A stretch of DNA of 64,000 bases, from the NCBI GenBank assembly GCA_013400115.1, contig VXBP01000403.1, positions 68,489 through 132,488 of the forward strand, given 5' to 3'. Positions 10,006-20,441 of this stretch are shown here, piece by piece (positions within the stretch are counted from its first letter, which is position 1; each line of letters starts with the position of its first letter). Made by a program: the position numbers and the translations under genes. Below the pieces are notes generated by a model. It worked only from the letters and a program-made list of their open reading frames with translations, was not told the origin of the DNA and ran no database searches. The stretch comes from Rhinopomastus cyanomelas. Taxonomy: Eukaryota > Chordata > Aves > Bucerotiformes > Rhinopomastidae.

Positions 10006-11195
10006 GTCTGAAGGGAACCCTTTAATGAATAGAGCCGTGGGTCGCGTCGGGGCTTCCTGGGAACTCGGCAGAATGTGCAGTTCCTGCCCTCAGTTGGCTG
10101 GATGAGTGCAGGGTGGTCTCAGGAGCTAGATCAGAGGTGCAGCCCTGCAGCCAGTCAGGGAAGCAGCACCCCGAGTGTGAATCAGAGAATGAGTCAAGCA
10201 AGTATTGTCTTTGCACACTCATTGTAGTCTGTGCTGGGGAGGCAGGGGCTCTGGGGAGAGCATTGGGAAAGCCCAGGAACGCTTGCCTGACTGCGCGCTA
10301 TCGCAGCAAGAAGAGTTAGTGTGGTCCTTGGGTGCTGAAAGAGGGGAGCATCGGAAAGGGTTGAGGAGAGTGCTTCAGGTGCACCAGCACAGACAAGACC
10401 GATTCCTTTGTCTAAGGTTGGAGAAGAACGCTGACACACTGAAGAGCAGAGGGAAAAATGACTTCAGCTCTGGAAAGCCTCGGCGTGCCGATCTCTGTTG
10501 TAAGCTGCAGGCCTCGATAGCAGCCTTTGGGAGCGCTCACAGACGCTCACGCGCACGCTTGCAGGCTTTGCGGAAGCTGTTTACAGGCGTGGCACTGCCG
10601 CAGCGCATCTTCCCTTTCTTCCCGGTGTCCCTCGTCCCGTCTTCACGGGACATGATCTGCTTTTGCAGACGTGAATATTCCAGCCAGCCTCCCAACAGGA
10701 TGGAAGAGGACGGGAGAACAGATGGAGCTTCAACGGCACAGCCAGGTTTTAATTAGTCCCTTTGAGTAGCCACAATGTAACGGGCTACAAATGGATTTGA
10801 TCTTCCAGAATGTGAGTTCTACCGACGCAGCAGCACGTCTCTGTCTGCGTTAAGTTTCCTAAACATTCCGTTTGCCTTCCCAAATGGCTGCTGCTGCTGG
10901 TGTCCTGGAAGACACGTGGGAAGATAAGTGCCCAACGTCTTTTGTGTTTGGATCACTTATTTCAGCAAGGGCTGCTGAAAATGTTGTCTGAAATGGCTGA
11001 CAGACAACAGAGTTGTTACTGACGGTTGACAACAGCCAACAAATGGTTGGCAACAGCAGAGCTGTTGACCTGCATGGTGACTCCCAACGTGGTAGTGGAC
11101 AGGTAGAGAGAGGTGTCAGTGATTTACAGATCCTTAGAATGTTGGTTTTGGTGGTTTTTATATTAAGAAAAGCTGATTCAGGGTCCTGGTGGCCA
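10006..11195. other. Unique flank, 1.2 kb
   Basis: No repeat recognised. CpG is locally raised at about 10480-10640. A 183-codon ORF (10205-10756) has no recognisable domain and no convincing splice borders. A short stretch around 10990-11070 is rich in CAACAG/GTTG motifs. Confidence 0.45.
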
Positions 11196-11557
11196 GCAGG
11201 ATGACCATGAGCCAGCAATTGGCCCTTGTGGCCAAGAAGGCAACGGTGAAGGGTGGGTGTCAGGAGGATGGGGCCAGGCTCTTCTCAATGCCATCTAGTG
11301 ATAGGACAAGGGGCAATGGGTGTGAGCTGGAACAGAGGAGGTTCCATATAAACATCAAAGGAACCTCTTCCCAGTGAGGGTGACAGAGCACTGGCAGGGG
11401 CTGCCCAGGGGGGTTGTGGAGTCTCCTCTGGAGACATTTAAAACCCACCTGGCCATGTTCCTGTGCGACTTGGTCCAGGTGATGTGGCTGTGGCAGGGGG
11501 ACTGGACTGGATGATCTTTTGAGGTCCCTTCCAACCCCTAACGTTCTGTGAATCTGT
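11196..11557 (+). mobile_element. CR1 fragment with internal deletion, tail A
   Basis: Starts in the block encoding MTMSQQLALVAKKA, then jumps directly to the GGGTGTCAGGAGGATGG segment, so the EERLRELGL block is deleted. Ends in tail A. Confidence 0.88.
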
Positions 11558-11930
11558 GGCACCCTGCGGTGCATGCGGAACTCTCCATGGTGCGTCTACT
11601 TTGCATGAAGCCCCTTGGGCTTAACTAGATCTCAAGACAAATCACTAGTCTTGCTGTATTTTTCAGGCTGGACATTGTGGCCATCAGTGCAAACTTACTC
11701 TCTGAATTTTATGTGAGAGTAGACTTTGAGCAGACTGCTAATTGTTCTGGGAACAAGACCAGAAGTGAAGGTTTCGTGTTCCCCACTGAGATGTCTGATC
11801 GCTAGGCTGCACTCTTGTTTCTACTCACTTCCACAACTTCACAATCAAACCAAACAAGCATCTAACTCTTGCTCTTAAATTAAGAATTAATTCTTACTTT
11901 AAAGAGTTTAATGAATTTTCAGAGTTCGGC
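11558..11930. other. Unique AT-rich flank
   Basis: No repeat or coding segment recognised. Ends directly at the long CR1 copy that starts at 11931. Confidence 0.45.
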
Positions 11931-12912
11931 CTCCAGCTGGCCACCGGTCGCGAACGGTGTCCTAAGGGCCCGGCTGTGGGACCAGTCTTGTTTCATGTCT
12001 TTATTAATGACCGGGATGAGGGGATTGAGTGCGGCCTCAGTAAATTTGCAGATGACAGGAAATTAAGCAGGAGTGTCGATCTGCTTGAGGGGAGGGAGGC
12101 TCTGCAGAGGGATTTGGACAGGCTGGAGCGATGGACTGAGGCCAACGAGATGAGGTTTAGCAAGGCCAAGTGCCGGGTCATGCACTTCGGTCACAACAAC
12201 CCCTAGCAGCTTCAGGCTGGGGGGGGGAGAGGGGCTGGGGAGCTGCCTGACAGTAAAGGACCTGGGGGGTGTTGGTTGGCAGCCAACAGGAGCCAGCAGG
12301 GTGCCCAGGTGGCAAAGAAGGCCAACGGCATCCTGGCCTGTGTTAGAAATGGAGTAACCAGTGGGAGCAGGGAGGTGATGGTGCCCCTGTGCTCTGCACC
12401 TTCAGTACTGGGGCCAGTTTTGCACACCACAGAATAAGGGGGGCACTGAGGTGGGGGAGTGGTGCCAGAGCAGGGCAACGAGGCTGGTGAAAGGTCTAGG
12501 AAATATGCCCTGCGAAGAGTGGCTGAGAGAACCAGGATAATTTAGTCTAGAGAAGAGAAGGCGGAGAGGAGACCTTACTGCTCTCTATAGCTACCTAAGA
12601 GGAGGTTGTACGAGGCTGGTGCTGGTCTCTTCTCCCAAATTACTAATGATAGGACAAGGGGAAACGGCCTCAAGATGCATCAGGGGAGGTTGAGATTGGA
12701 TCTGAGGAAGAAGCTCTTTCCTGAGAGACTGGTTGGGCCACTGGAACAGGCTCCCCAGGGAGGTGGTGGAGTCACCATCCCTGGAGGGGTTTAAGAAATG
12801 AGTAGATGTGGCACTTCAGTCCATGGTTTGGGGGTTAGAGAGCTGTTGGGATGAGGGCTGGACTTGATGATCCTGGAGGTCCTTTCCAGCCGTAAGGATT
12901 CTATGGTTGTAT
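11931..12912 (+). mobile_element. Long CR1 copy with degraded reverse-transcriptase code
   Basis: The longest CR1 piece in the window, about 980 bp. It starts in the RT region just before the sequence equivalent to GVPQGSVLGPVLF (here damaged by a frameshift and substitutions), keeps the catalytic FADD motif at 12045-12056 and the following WTEANEMRFSKAKC segment in an open frame (11976-12206), and then decays through the AKKAN and EERLREL-like blocks to an older-type tail (GATGATCCTGGAGGTCCTTTCC, ending near 12910). Stops and frameshifts rule out a working ORF2. The family role is target-primed retrotransposition; this copy is dead. Confidence 0.9.
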
Positions 12913-13469
12913 AATATCAACAGATTCAACTCATGTCCCATTTCTAAAGCTGGTAAGACTGGTTTACGGTCTAAGCTCAATAAAGACACCTGCTCGAGTA
13001 AATTCCAGGCACCTACCCTGTGTTTCAGAACACACACACACAGGCATTGAGCAGACCGGTCGCTCAGAAATGGTTTCTGTCTGCTCCCAAGTGATTTTTG
13101 GGACTGCAGACTGTAAGTCAGAACCCAGACTATACAAAGACAGACATTTTAGTAGGTTTTCAATCCGAAGACTGAAATGTAGAGACTTTTCTCGGGGTGC
13201 AATTTGCTGCACAAGCTGTTATTTAGTTAGACTGCAGTTCAGCGCTCACTCTGTTACCTGGAGTACTCGTACGTGTTGCAGGAGCTGCTGGGACAATCCA
13301 GAAGTGGTCCTCAGTGAGCAGTGTGAGTGGTGTTTGTGTGATTTCTGGGTGCTGCAGGTTTTGCAGACTGCAGTTCAAATTCTTTCTTAGTGAGCAGTGA
13401 GCACGTGATGGTGGGAAGCAAGGGTGAGTCCTCTTCTTACCCTTGCAGATGCAGTGTTTCAATGGCAGC
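12913..13469. other. Unique flank
   Basis: Holds a short (CA)n run at about 13030-13042 and ORFs of up to 106 codons with no recognisable content. Confidence 0.45.
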
Positions 13470-13573
13470 ATCACAGAACCACAGAGCATTAGGGATTGGA
13501 TGGGACCTCAAAAGATCATCTAGAGCCTGGCGCTGTCCTCCTGACTAGTCCAACCCGCCGCCACAGCAGGGTA
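13470..13573 (-). mobile_element. Antisense CR1 tail A with small insertion
   Basis: Antisense tail A interrupted after AAAAGATCATC by about 25 bp (TAGAGCCTGGCGCTGTCCTC), then resuming with CCAACCCGCCGCCACAGC. Confidence 0.75.
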
Positions 13574-13872
13574 GGGAATATTCTTGTACTCGATCTGTTC
13601 ATACTCAGTCTTTCTTGACACCATTTCCCACAGCATTCTCCTGGAGGAACGGGCAGCCTCTGGTCCAGGTGGGCATGTGCTGTACTGGTTGGATGATCCG
13701 GCCCAAAGTGCAGTGCTGAGCTGGCAGCCAGTGTCAGGAGGAGTTCCCCAGGGCTCAGTCTTGGGACCAGTCCTGTTCAGCATCTTCACTGATGATTTAG
13801 GTCATAGAATCACAGAATCACTGAACATTTGACGATCTTTCGAGGTCCATTCCAGCCCCTGATGTTCTGTGT
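13574..13872 (+). mobile_element. CR1 RT fragment joined to tail
   Basis: Frame 13584-13832 reads SHSILLEE then GVPQGSVLGPVLFSIFTDDL, the CR1 RT core upstream of the FADD motif. It breaks at about 13800 into a short antisense tail (CATAGAATCACAGAATCACTG) and immediately a sense tail (GACGATCTTTCGAGGTCC). A composite of at least three CR1-derived pieces. Confidence 0.8.
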
Positions 13873-14635
13873 GGTGTCTGCACTACAGGAGAGCTGTGTT
13901 GCAGAAGAACCATTGCAGTAGACTACTGAGTGCTCTGTTTTAGGAAGACCTCCATCTTGTTACACAAAACAATGAAAATGGTGGAAGAACAAATAAAGAT
14001 AGAGGAATGCTGAAATAATAAATAACCCTGACCTTTTTTTTTCCCCCTCTTGGCAACCAGTGACTTCCTTTGATCTTCCCTGCCTTAAACAAGCTAATAT
14101 CTGCCAAGACAGCGCCAACTGTTACTGAATCACTAAGGTCCCATTTGTTCCGCTCGACAGATGACAATGCATTTTGGTCTCTCCACAGAAGTCACTTTGA
14201 AAGGTTTCACCACCCAGAACCCTTGTTGAGTTGGTTTTTTCCATACACCGTTTCTTTCTTCTTTCTGGGTGGATTTTGTTTTGCATCTGGAGTCAGCAAA
14301 GCTCTGCAGATGGTCCGGGCACCGTTTTGTGTTCGATGCCGGTTAGATAGCGCTGATGTATGGTTTTACTGTCGCTCACGACCCTTCTGGCGAGAGCTAA
14401 AGTCCTCAGCTATGGTAGCATATCTGTGCTCACATCATGGCCAGCCTGTGAGCATCCTTTGCAGTTTCCCACTTTGCAGCTGTGAGCTTCTGAACACTTG
14501 ATGTTTGTGTCAGTTCTTTAGGTCTGTAGAAGTCCATTGTATTTGTGGTTGGTCAACTCTTTGATAGCTTAATCCAAATATTATGTATTGCTGATTTTAT
14601 TACACACGGCAACCTCATAATAGAAGCAGGAAGGA
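13873..14635. other. Unique flank
   Basis: A 143-codon ORF (14070-14501) is aromatic- and Cys-rich but has no family signature I know and no intron-exon structure. Otherwise featureless. Confidence 0.45.
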
Positions 14636-15256
14636 CAGCAGGATGACCATGAGCCAGCAATGGGCTCTCGTGGCCAAGAAGGCCAACAGCATCCTGGGGT
14701 GGATCAGAATGGGGGTGGTTAGCAGATCCGGAGAGGTTCTCTTCCCACTCTGCTCTGCCGTGGTGAAACCGCATCTGGAATCTTCAGTCCTGTTCTGGGG
14801 TCCTCAGTTCCAGAAGGACACAGAGTGCAGAGCCACAGAGATGATGAAAGGAGTGGAATGTCTCCCTGATGAGGAAAGGCTGAGGGAGCTGGGTCTCTTG
14901 CACTTGGAAAAAAGGAGACTGAGGGGCAACCTCGTTAATGTTGATCAATATGTGAAGGGTGGGTGTCAGGAGGATGGAGCCAGGCTCTGCTCAGTGGCAT
15001 CAAGTGATAGGACAAGGGGCAGTGGGTGTGAGCTAGGACACAGGAGGTTCCACATCAATATGAGAAGGAACTTCTTCCTGGTGAGTGTGACAGAGCCCTG
15101 GAAGGGGCTGCCCGGGGGGGTTGTGAAGACCTTTAAAACCCGCCTGGATCTGTTCCTGTGTGACTTGTTCTAGGTGATCCTGCTGTGGCAGGGGGGTTGG
15201 ACTGGATGATCTCTGGAGGTCCCTTCCAATCCCTAATGTTCTGTGATTCTGTGGAT
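14636..15256 (+). mobile_element. Long CR1 3' portion with open C-terminal ORF2 frame
   Basis: About 620 bp. Frame 14643-15173 is open for 176 codons and preserves the AKKANSILGWIRMGVVSRSG, EERLRELGL, CQEDGARLCS, RRFHIN and WKGLPGGVV blocks, followed by tail A ending at 15255. The open frame suggests a fairly young insertion. It is 5'-truncated (no endonuclease or RT), so it cannot move by itself. Confidence 0.93.
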
Positions 15257-15700
15257 TATCAAGCTATTTGAATTTTTGTGAAGAAGTGCAAAGCTCTTTC
15301 TTTAAAGGTGTTAATTCCAGTCACGGGTATGTTAGTCTGGATACTTAAAACTGGAGTATTGGGTAAACAGTCTTTGTTCTAAGTGTACATTGTACTCAGC
15401 ACAGCGAGAACCTGATTTCTGATGGTGATCTTGGGTGCTGCAGAGTACAAATAACAATCAGTAGAGAACTGAGTGTTTCGCTTTGCTTCTTGGTTCAGAA
15501 TCCAAAGGCCTTGCTTGTGGGCTTGTGAAGTTGCTTGAGAATTGGCCATCTTCTCTGCTGTGAAGTGTGTGCAGGAGTGTAGAGGACAGAGGAGATCAAA
15601 GCCACAGTGTTTTCAAAAGTTCACAAGTGATTCTCAAAGACCAAGGTACAACCTCTGTGGCTGTTTTTTATGGGTTTCTGTGATGGCTGGAGATGATGTG
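15257..15700. other. Unique flank
   Basis: No repeat or gene recognised; leads into the minisatellite. Confidence 0.45.
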
Positions 15701-16252
15701 AGCCTTAGGCCCTGATCAGAGTGAAGGCCCTGATCACAGCCTCAGGACCTGATGGGAGTGAAGGCCCTGATGGGAGCCTTAGGCCCTGATCAGAGTGAAG
15801 GCCCTGATGGGAGCCTTAGGCCCTGATCAGAGTGAAGGCCCTGATGGGAGCCTTAGGCCCTGATCAGAGTGAAGGCCCTGACGGGAGCCTTAGGCCCTGA
15901 TGGGAGCCTTAGGCCCTGATCAGAGTGCAGGCCCTGATCACAGCCTCAGGACCTGATCGGAGTGAAGGCCGTGATCACAGCCTCAGGCCCTCGTCGGAGT
16001 GAGGGCCCTGNAGGACCTCATCGGAGTGAAGACCCTGATTGGAGTGAAGGCCCTGATCACAGCCTCGGGCCCTGATCACAGCCTCAGGACCTGATCGGAG
16101 TGAAGGCCGTGATCACAGCCTCAGGCCCTCGTCAGAGTGAGGGCCCTGATCAGAGTGAGGGCCCTGATCACAGCCTCAGGACCTCATCGGAGTGAAGACC
16201 CTGATTGGAGTGAAGGCCCTGATCACAGCCTCGGGCCCTGATCACAGCCTCA
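15701..16252. repeat. GATCA-rich minisatellite, 37-bp dimer
   Basis: About 29 subunits of 18-19 bp alternate as a 37-bp dimer: CCCTGATCAGAGTGAAGG followed by CCCTGATGGGAGCCTTAGG or CCCTGATCACAGCCTCAGG. Many subunits contain the palindrome TGATCA. Variants are clustered: GGGAGCCTTAGG forms at 15750-15930, ATCACAGCCTCAGG forms after 15930. There is an unresolved base (N) at 16011, where the pattern is broken. Confidence 0.95.
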
Positions 16253-16626
16253 CACCCTAATCCAGCGAAGCACTTGCCTTCATTTTTAACTGAGCTCATC
16301 CTGACTGCGATAGTGCCAGGTAGAATTTCATTTTTTTATTTCACATTTGATTTAGTCGCTTAATCTCACTGATGCCTGTATCTCTTTGTTAATTCAAATG
16401 TTGCCTCATTACTGAGCCACTAAAAACTGCTTCAGGCCAAGATGGAGGCCTCAGAGGCCTGAGCACAGGAAGAGGCCTGAGGCCTGCAAGTGTGTGGTGA
16501 GTTTGCTATCACATGTATGCAAATGGTGTCACTTATTTCTTACACTTGAACTTCCTAAGTCCACACAGTTTCTTTGCAAAAATCATGCTGCTTGCCTGTA
16601 GCAGTTTGAAGCCAGAGAAGAATGGA
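16253..16626. other. Unique AT-rich flank with AGGCCT cluster
   Basis: Mostly unremarkable. At 16444-16492 there is a cluster of AGGCCT motifs arranged as an imperfect inverted repeat around GCACAGGAAGA, which may be a diverged relative of the neighbouring minisatellite. Confidence 0.5.
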
Positions 16627-16730
16627 AAATCACAGAACATCAGGTATTAAAAGGGACCTCGAGAGATCATCCAGTCCAATCCCTCCGCCACAGCAGGATT
16701 CCCTAGATCCAGTCACACAGGAACATTAGA
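16627..16730 (-). mobile_element. Antisense CR1 tail A (left arm of inverted pair)
   Basis: AATCACAGAACATCAGG through AGTCACACAGGAACAT. It directly abuts a sense tail on its right. Confidence 0.9.
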
Positions 16731-16821
16731 CTGGGTCTAATGGATCCTGCTGTGGCAGGGGGATTGGACTGGATGATCTTTCGAGGTCCCTTCCAATCCC
16801 TAATGTTCTGTGATTCTGTGA
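16731..16821 (+). mobile_element. Sense CR1 tail A (right arm of inverted pair)
   Basis: GACTGGGTCTAATGGATCC through GTGATTCTGTGAAG, close to the tail-A consensus, so the two arms can pair over about 90 bp with almost no loop. Confidence 0.9.
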
Positions 16822-16920
16822 AGTGGGATGTTGTGATCAGGCATCTGTATAGAACAGGGAAATAGACCATCATCAAAATAACTAATATCTAAGTGTTTTG
16901 ATTGGTCTGTGTATTAGGTG

Positions 16921-17350
16921 CATAGAGTTATAGAATAGATTGTAAGGGATGCTAAGTTGTGATCTAGTCCAAATGCTACTCAAAGAAGGTATTGGGTTGC
17001 TCAGGGATTTTTCCAGTTACATCTTGAGTCTCACCCTCAAAGGACAGGGAGCTCCTGGCATCTCTGGACAGCCTGTTTCAGCATTAGGCCATTCTTATGG
17101 TACAAAAATTATACTTAATGTCTAATCAGAGTTTCTTGTGGTCCTAATTATGACTTGTCTCTTGAGCTGTCCTCGTGTCCATCTAAGAAGAGTCTGGCTC
17201 TGTATTTTCTATCAGAGCTAATTTTCTATCAGATGGTTATAGACAGCAGTAAGGTCTTCCCAAGTCTTTTTCCAACAGCTTGAGTAGACCCTGAGATTGT
17301 CTTTATATGTCCTGACCAGCTTGGGACATCTGTACTTCACTATTGTACCG
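16921..17350 (-). mobile_element. Old, diverged CR1, antisense
   Basis: Starts CATAGAGTTATAGAATAG and keeps the order of an ancient avian CR1 on the - strand: tail, GACAGCCTGTTTCAGCA, ATTATACTTAATGTCTAATC, CTTGAGCTGTCCTCGTG. Much more diverged than the tail-A copies. Confidence 0.65.
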
Positions 17351-18130
17351 GGAGGGAGTAAGGCTAACGAAGTCTGACACTGATAATCCTATAGCATGAG
17401 GCCTCTTCCTTAAGTGTGAGGTTGTAAATTGGCGAGGCACTTGTGTTTCCCTTTAGTTCATCATCTGTTGGCAAATGCCCTTTGAAAACAGGTGCTGAAG
17501 CTGTTTTAGGTACCTTTTGCAGCTGAACTTTTAACTACAGCAAGAGTATGGAAAAAAAAAGTCGTCTTCTGGTGCAGTATTGGAGAGGAGAGAGGTGGAA
17601 GGGCATACCTGAGGAGAACATCGTGCGTCTTTTGTGCGCCCATGGGTGCATTGCACAAGAACACTGCTTGCATGCGCATGTTTAATCCTGAAGTCTTACT
17701 CGGGACACAGTCAAGTACTTGGCAGGAAAATGAGCCTTGAGAAATAATACTGTGAGTGAGGCCATTGATTTATGAAATACGACTGATTATCAAACGGCGC
17801 TGACAGCCATTTAGCAAACCTGCTGCAGCGGGGTGGGGAAGGGCTGTGGGCAGAGGCAGGGGGAAGAAAACTCTTTCTATGTGTTCCACATGCTCGGCCA
17901 TTCTTCCATGTCAACAGACTTCTTAATTCATTTTTTATTAATCCTGATATCTGGGAGATGTTTTTCCACATAGGTTCCTGTATTGCTAATATTCAAACTG
18001 GTCCGTTTAGCTCAACAGAGGTACAACCTACCTTTGAGCTGATGTGAAGAGCTGTGCTACACACTGTGTTCTCCTAATGGTACTTCATCAGCTAAAGGTT
18101 TTGTATTCTACAGGGCTCTATACCAGTTAG
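17351..18130. other. Unique flank
   Basis: No repeat or gene recognised. A 9-bp A run lies near 17552. Confidence 0.45.
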
Positions 18131-18208
18131 CAGGTGGTCCTGCTGCGGCAGGGGGATTGAATTAAATCTTTCAAGGTCCCTTCCAATCCCTAATGTTCTG
18201 TGAAATCA
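18131..18208 (+). mobile_element. CR1 tail A only
   Basis: GGTGGTCCTGCTGCGGC to GTTCTGTGAAATC, with a small deletion in the GGACTGGATGATC part. Confidence 0.82.
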
Positions 18209-18385
18209 CCCTAGTCTACTTCAGGGTTACAGTAAGTAAATAATTTACAGGTGTGGAATAAAAGTATCCCAGTTACAGATTTAAATGGCATTTGAGAGGC
18301 TTTTTCATGCTTTCAGGCCTTGAATCTCATAAAACTTGTACGTTTTGTAAAGACCACCATATAAATGTTCATGTCAATGTTTATA

Positions 18386-18712
18386 AATGTGTAAAGGGTG
18401 GGTGTCAGGAGGATGGAGCCAGGCTCTGCTCAGTGGCATCTAGTGATAGGACGAGGGGCAATGGTTGTAAGCTGGAACAGAGGAGGTTCCACATCAATAT
18501 GAGAAGGAAGTCCTTCCCAGTGAGGGTGACAGAGCACTGGAAAGGGCTGCCCGGGAGGGCTGTGGAATCTCCTTCTGTGGAGATGTTTAAAACCTGCCTG
18601 GACGTGTTCCTGTGTGACTTGTTCTGGGGGATTCTGCTGTGCCAGGAGGATTGGGCTTGAACGATCTTTCGAGGTCCTTTCCAATCCCTAATGATCTGTG
18701 GTTCTATCACCA
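18386..18712 (+). mobile_element. CR1 fragment, tail A
   Basis: Open from the CQEDGARLCS block through RRFHINMRR to DVFLCDLF (18292-18660 frame), then tail A. The last motif is GTGGTTCTA rather than GTGATTCTG. Confidence 0.92.
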
Positions 18713-18847
18713 TGTAAATATTTTTGGGAGCCTGGAATTGGTAGCATTTGATCGTTTTGAAGATGCTCATCTTAAGCCAACCTCAATAGATGCAAAACTG
18801 TCTTACTTCTGAAGATTTTCAAAGTTCTTCTTGAGCCATTTTCAAAA

Positions 18848-19143
18848 TGTTGCTACAGATCTCTTCTCTCAGGTGACTAGTGACAGAACCAGAGGGAAGG
18901 ACTTCAGGCTTCAACAGGGAAGGGTTAGATTTGACATTAGGAAGAAATTCTTCATGGAAAGAGTGGTCAGGCCCTGGACTGGGCTGCCCAGGGTGGTGGT
19001 TGAGTGCCCATCCCTGGATGAGTTTAAAAGTCGCTTAGATGTGGTGTTGGGGGATCTATTTTTGGGGTGAACCTGTAGAGTAGGGCTGATGGTTGGGCTT
19101 GATGATCCCAAGGGTCTTTTCCAACCTGAATGATTCTGTCATC
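18848..19143 (+). mobile_element. CR1 fragment, tail B
   Basis: Frame 18831-19070 encodes the tail-B subfamily C-terminus (SDRTRGKDFRLQQGRVRFD, then GLPRVVVECPSLDEFKSRL), followed by GGTGTTGGGGGATC and GATCCCAAGGGTC. Confidence 0.9.
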
Positions 19144-19145
19144 AG

Positions 19146-19664
19146 AACAAACAGATGCAAACATGGGACACTAAACTCCAGTTCTGCATTTCAGAGCTCA
19201 TCCTTGTTTTCTTGTGAAGCTAGGTTCATGAGAAATTGTCAGATGTCTTTGTGATTGGGCAGGGAGTGCTGCTTAATGTTAAATCCTTGTGTTGTTGCTT
19301 TTCTACTGGTCAACATCCTTGTTCACACATGGTTAATGTTTAGTGCAGGAAAGCAGAGAAGTGTCTGTTTTCTTCCGTTTTTCTGCCTCAGTGAAAACAT
19401 CTGCTAACTCTTTGAAACATCAGTACTTGCTAATATCTTTTGAGTTTTTCCAGAGTACTCAGGTATTTTGGCCCATTTTATGTGTGTAGTGAGTAATTTA
19501 TTCTGCATGAGTTGGGCACAGTTATTCAGTCTTATCTTCTCCCATCTCTCCTAGGTACAAAAAAAATGAAGCTGATTGGATTACAGCATGTCCTCTAGTC
19601 CTTTAGGAACGGGCCTATTTCCACTTGTTGTTTTCTTATGACAAATTTAAAAGGCTGACATAAC
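19146..19664. other. Unique AT-rich flank
   Basis: No repeat or gene recognised. Confidence 0.45.
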
Positions 19665-19870
19665 TATGAGAAGGAACTTCTTCCTGGTGAGGGTGACAGA
19701 GCACTGGAAGGGGCTGCCCAGGGGGGTTGTGGAGTCTCCTTCTCCAGAGACATTTAAACCCACCTGGACATGTTCCTGTGTGACTGGATGTAGGGGATCC
19801 TGCTCTGGCGGGAGGTTGGGACTGGATGATCTTTTGAGGTCCCTTCCAATCCCTAATGTTCTGTGATTAT
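19665..19870 (+). mobile_element. CR1 fragment, tail A
   Basis: Starts at TATGAGAAGGAACTTCTTCC (RRFHINMRRNFF block) and ends GTTCTGTGATTAT. Confidence 0.9.
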
Positions 19871-20131
19871 TTCAGGCTTTGAAGGATTGTCCAAGTGTTG
19901 ATGGAGTTTCAGAGGAATGGCAAAAGGCAGTTTTGTGACACACAGTTTCAGCTCCCTGCCAGATTCAAAGTTCTGCTCCAAATCCCCCATTTACTCCAGC
20001 AGAAAAGGTTTCTTATTTCAGAAAAGGGTTTCTAGAAGCATTTAAGGATGGATAAGTGACAAATTTCTTCCCAATTGGCTCAGAAGCTTCCAAATTCTTC
20101 TCTCTGAGCTCATCGTTGACAATATAAAATA

Positions 20132-20197
20132 TCACAGAATCACAGAACATTAGGGATTGAGAGGGACCTCGAAAGATCATCCAGCCCAATCCATTCC
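20132..20197 (-). mobile_element. Antisense CR1 tail A only
   Basis: TCACAGAATCACAGAACATTAGG through CGAAAGATCATCCAGCCC; truncated at about 20197. Confidence 0.82.
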
Positions 20198-20388
20198 ACC
20201 TGAGTGGCTGAAGCCTGACAGTATCATAAATAGCTGCAGACGAAGTCTTTAAAGCGTCAGAACAGAGAAACTCTACCCTGCTAGCCCAGACTTACTTTTC
20301 TCTTGATTGCACAGGTAATCTCCAAGTATGTGACAGCTCTTTTCACACCAAGTGCAGGCAAACTGAAGACTGCCTACTTAAATGCTAA

Positions 20389-20441
20389 TCACAGAATCAC
20401 AGAACATTAGAGTCTGGAAAGGACCTGGAAGGACCATCAAT
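20389..20441 (-). mobile_element. Short antisense CR1 tail remnant
   Basis: AATCACAGAATCACAGAACA followed by a diverged GGAAAGGACCTGGAAGG; about 50 bp. Confidence 0.7.

Noticed and set aside
10205..10756. 183-codon ORF
   Set aside because: No domain, no splice context and mixed composition. Probably chance in moderately GC-rich DNA.
14070..14501. 143-codon aromatic/Cys-rich ORF
   Set aside because: No family signature and no transcript features; a single open frame in unique DNA is not enough.
14643..15173. 176-codon ORF as a stand-alone gene
   Set aside because: It is the C-terminal part of CR1 ORF2 in a 5'-truncated element.
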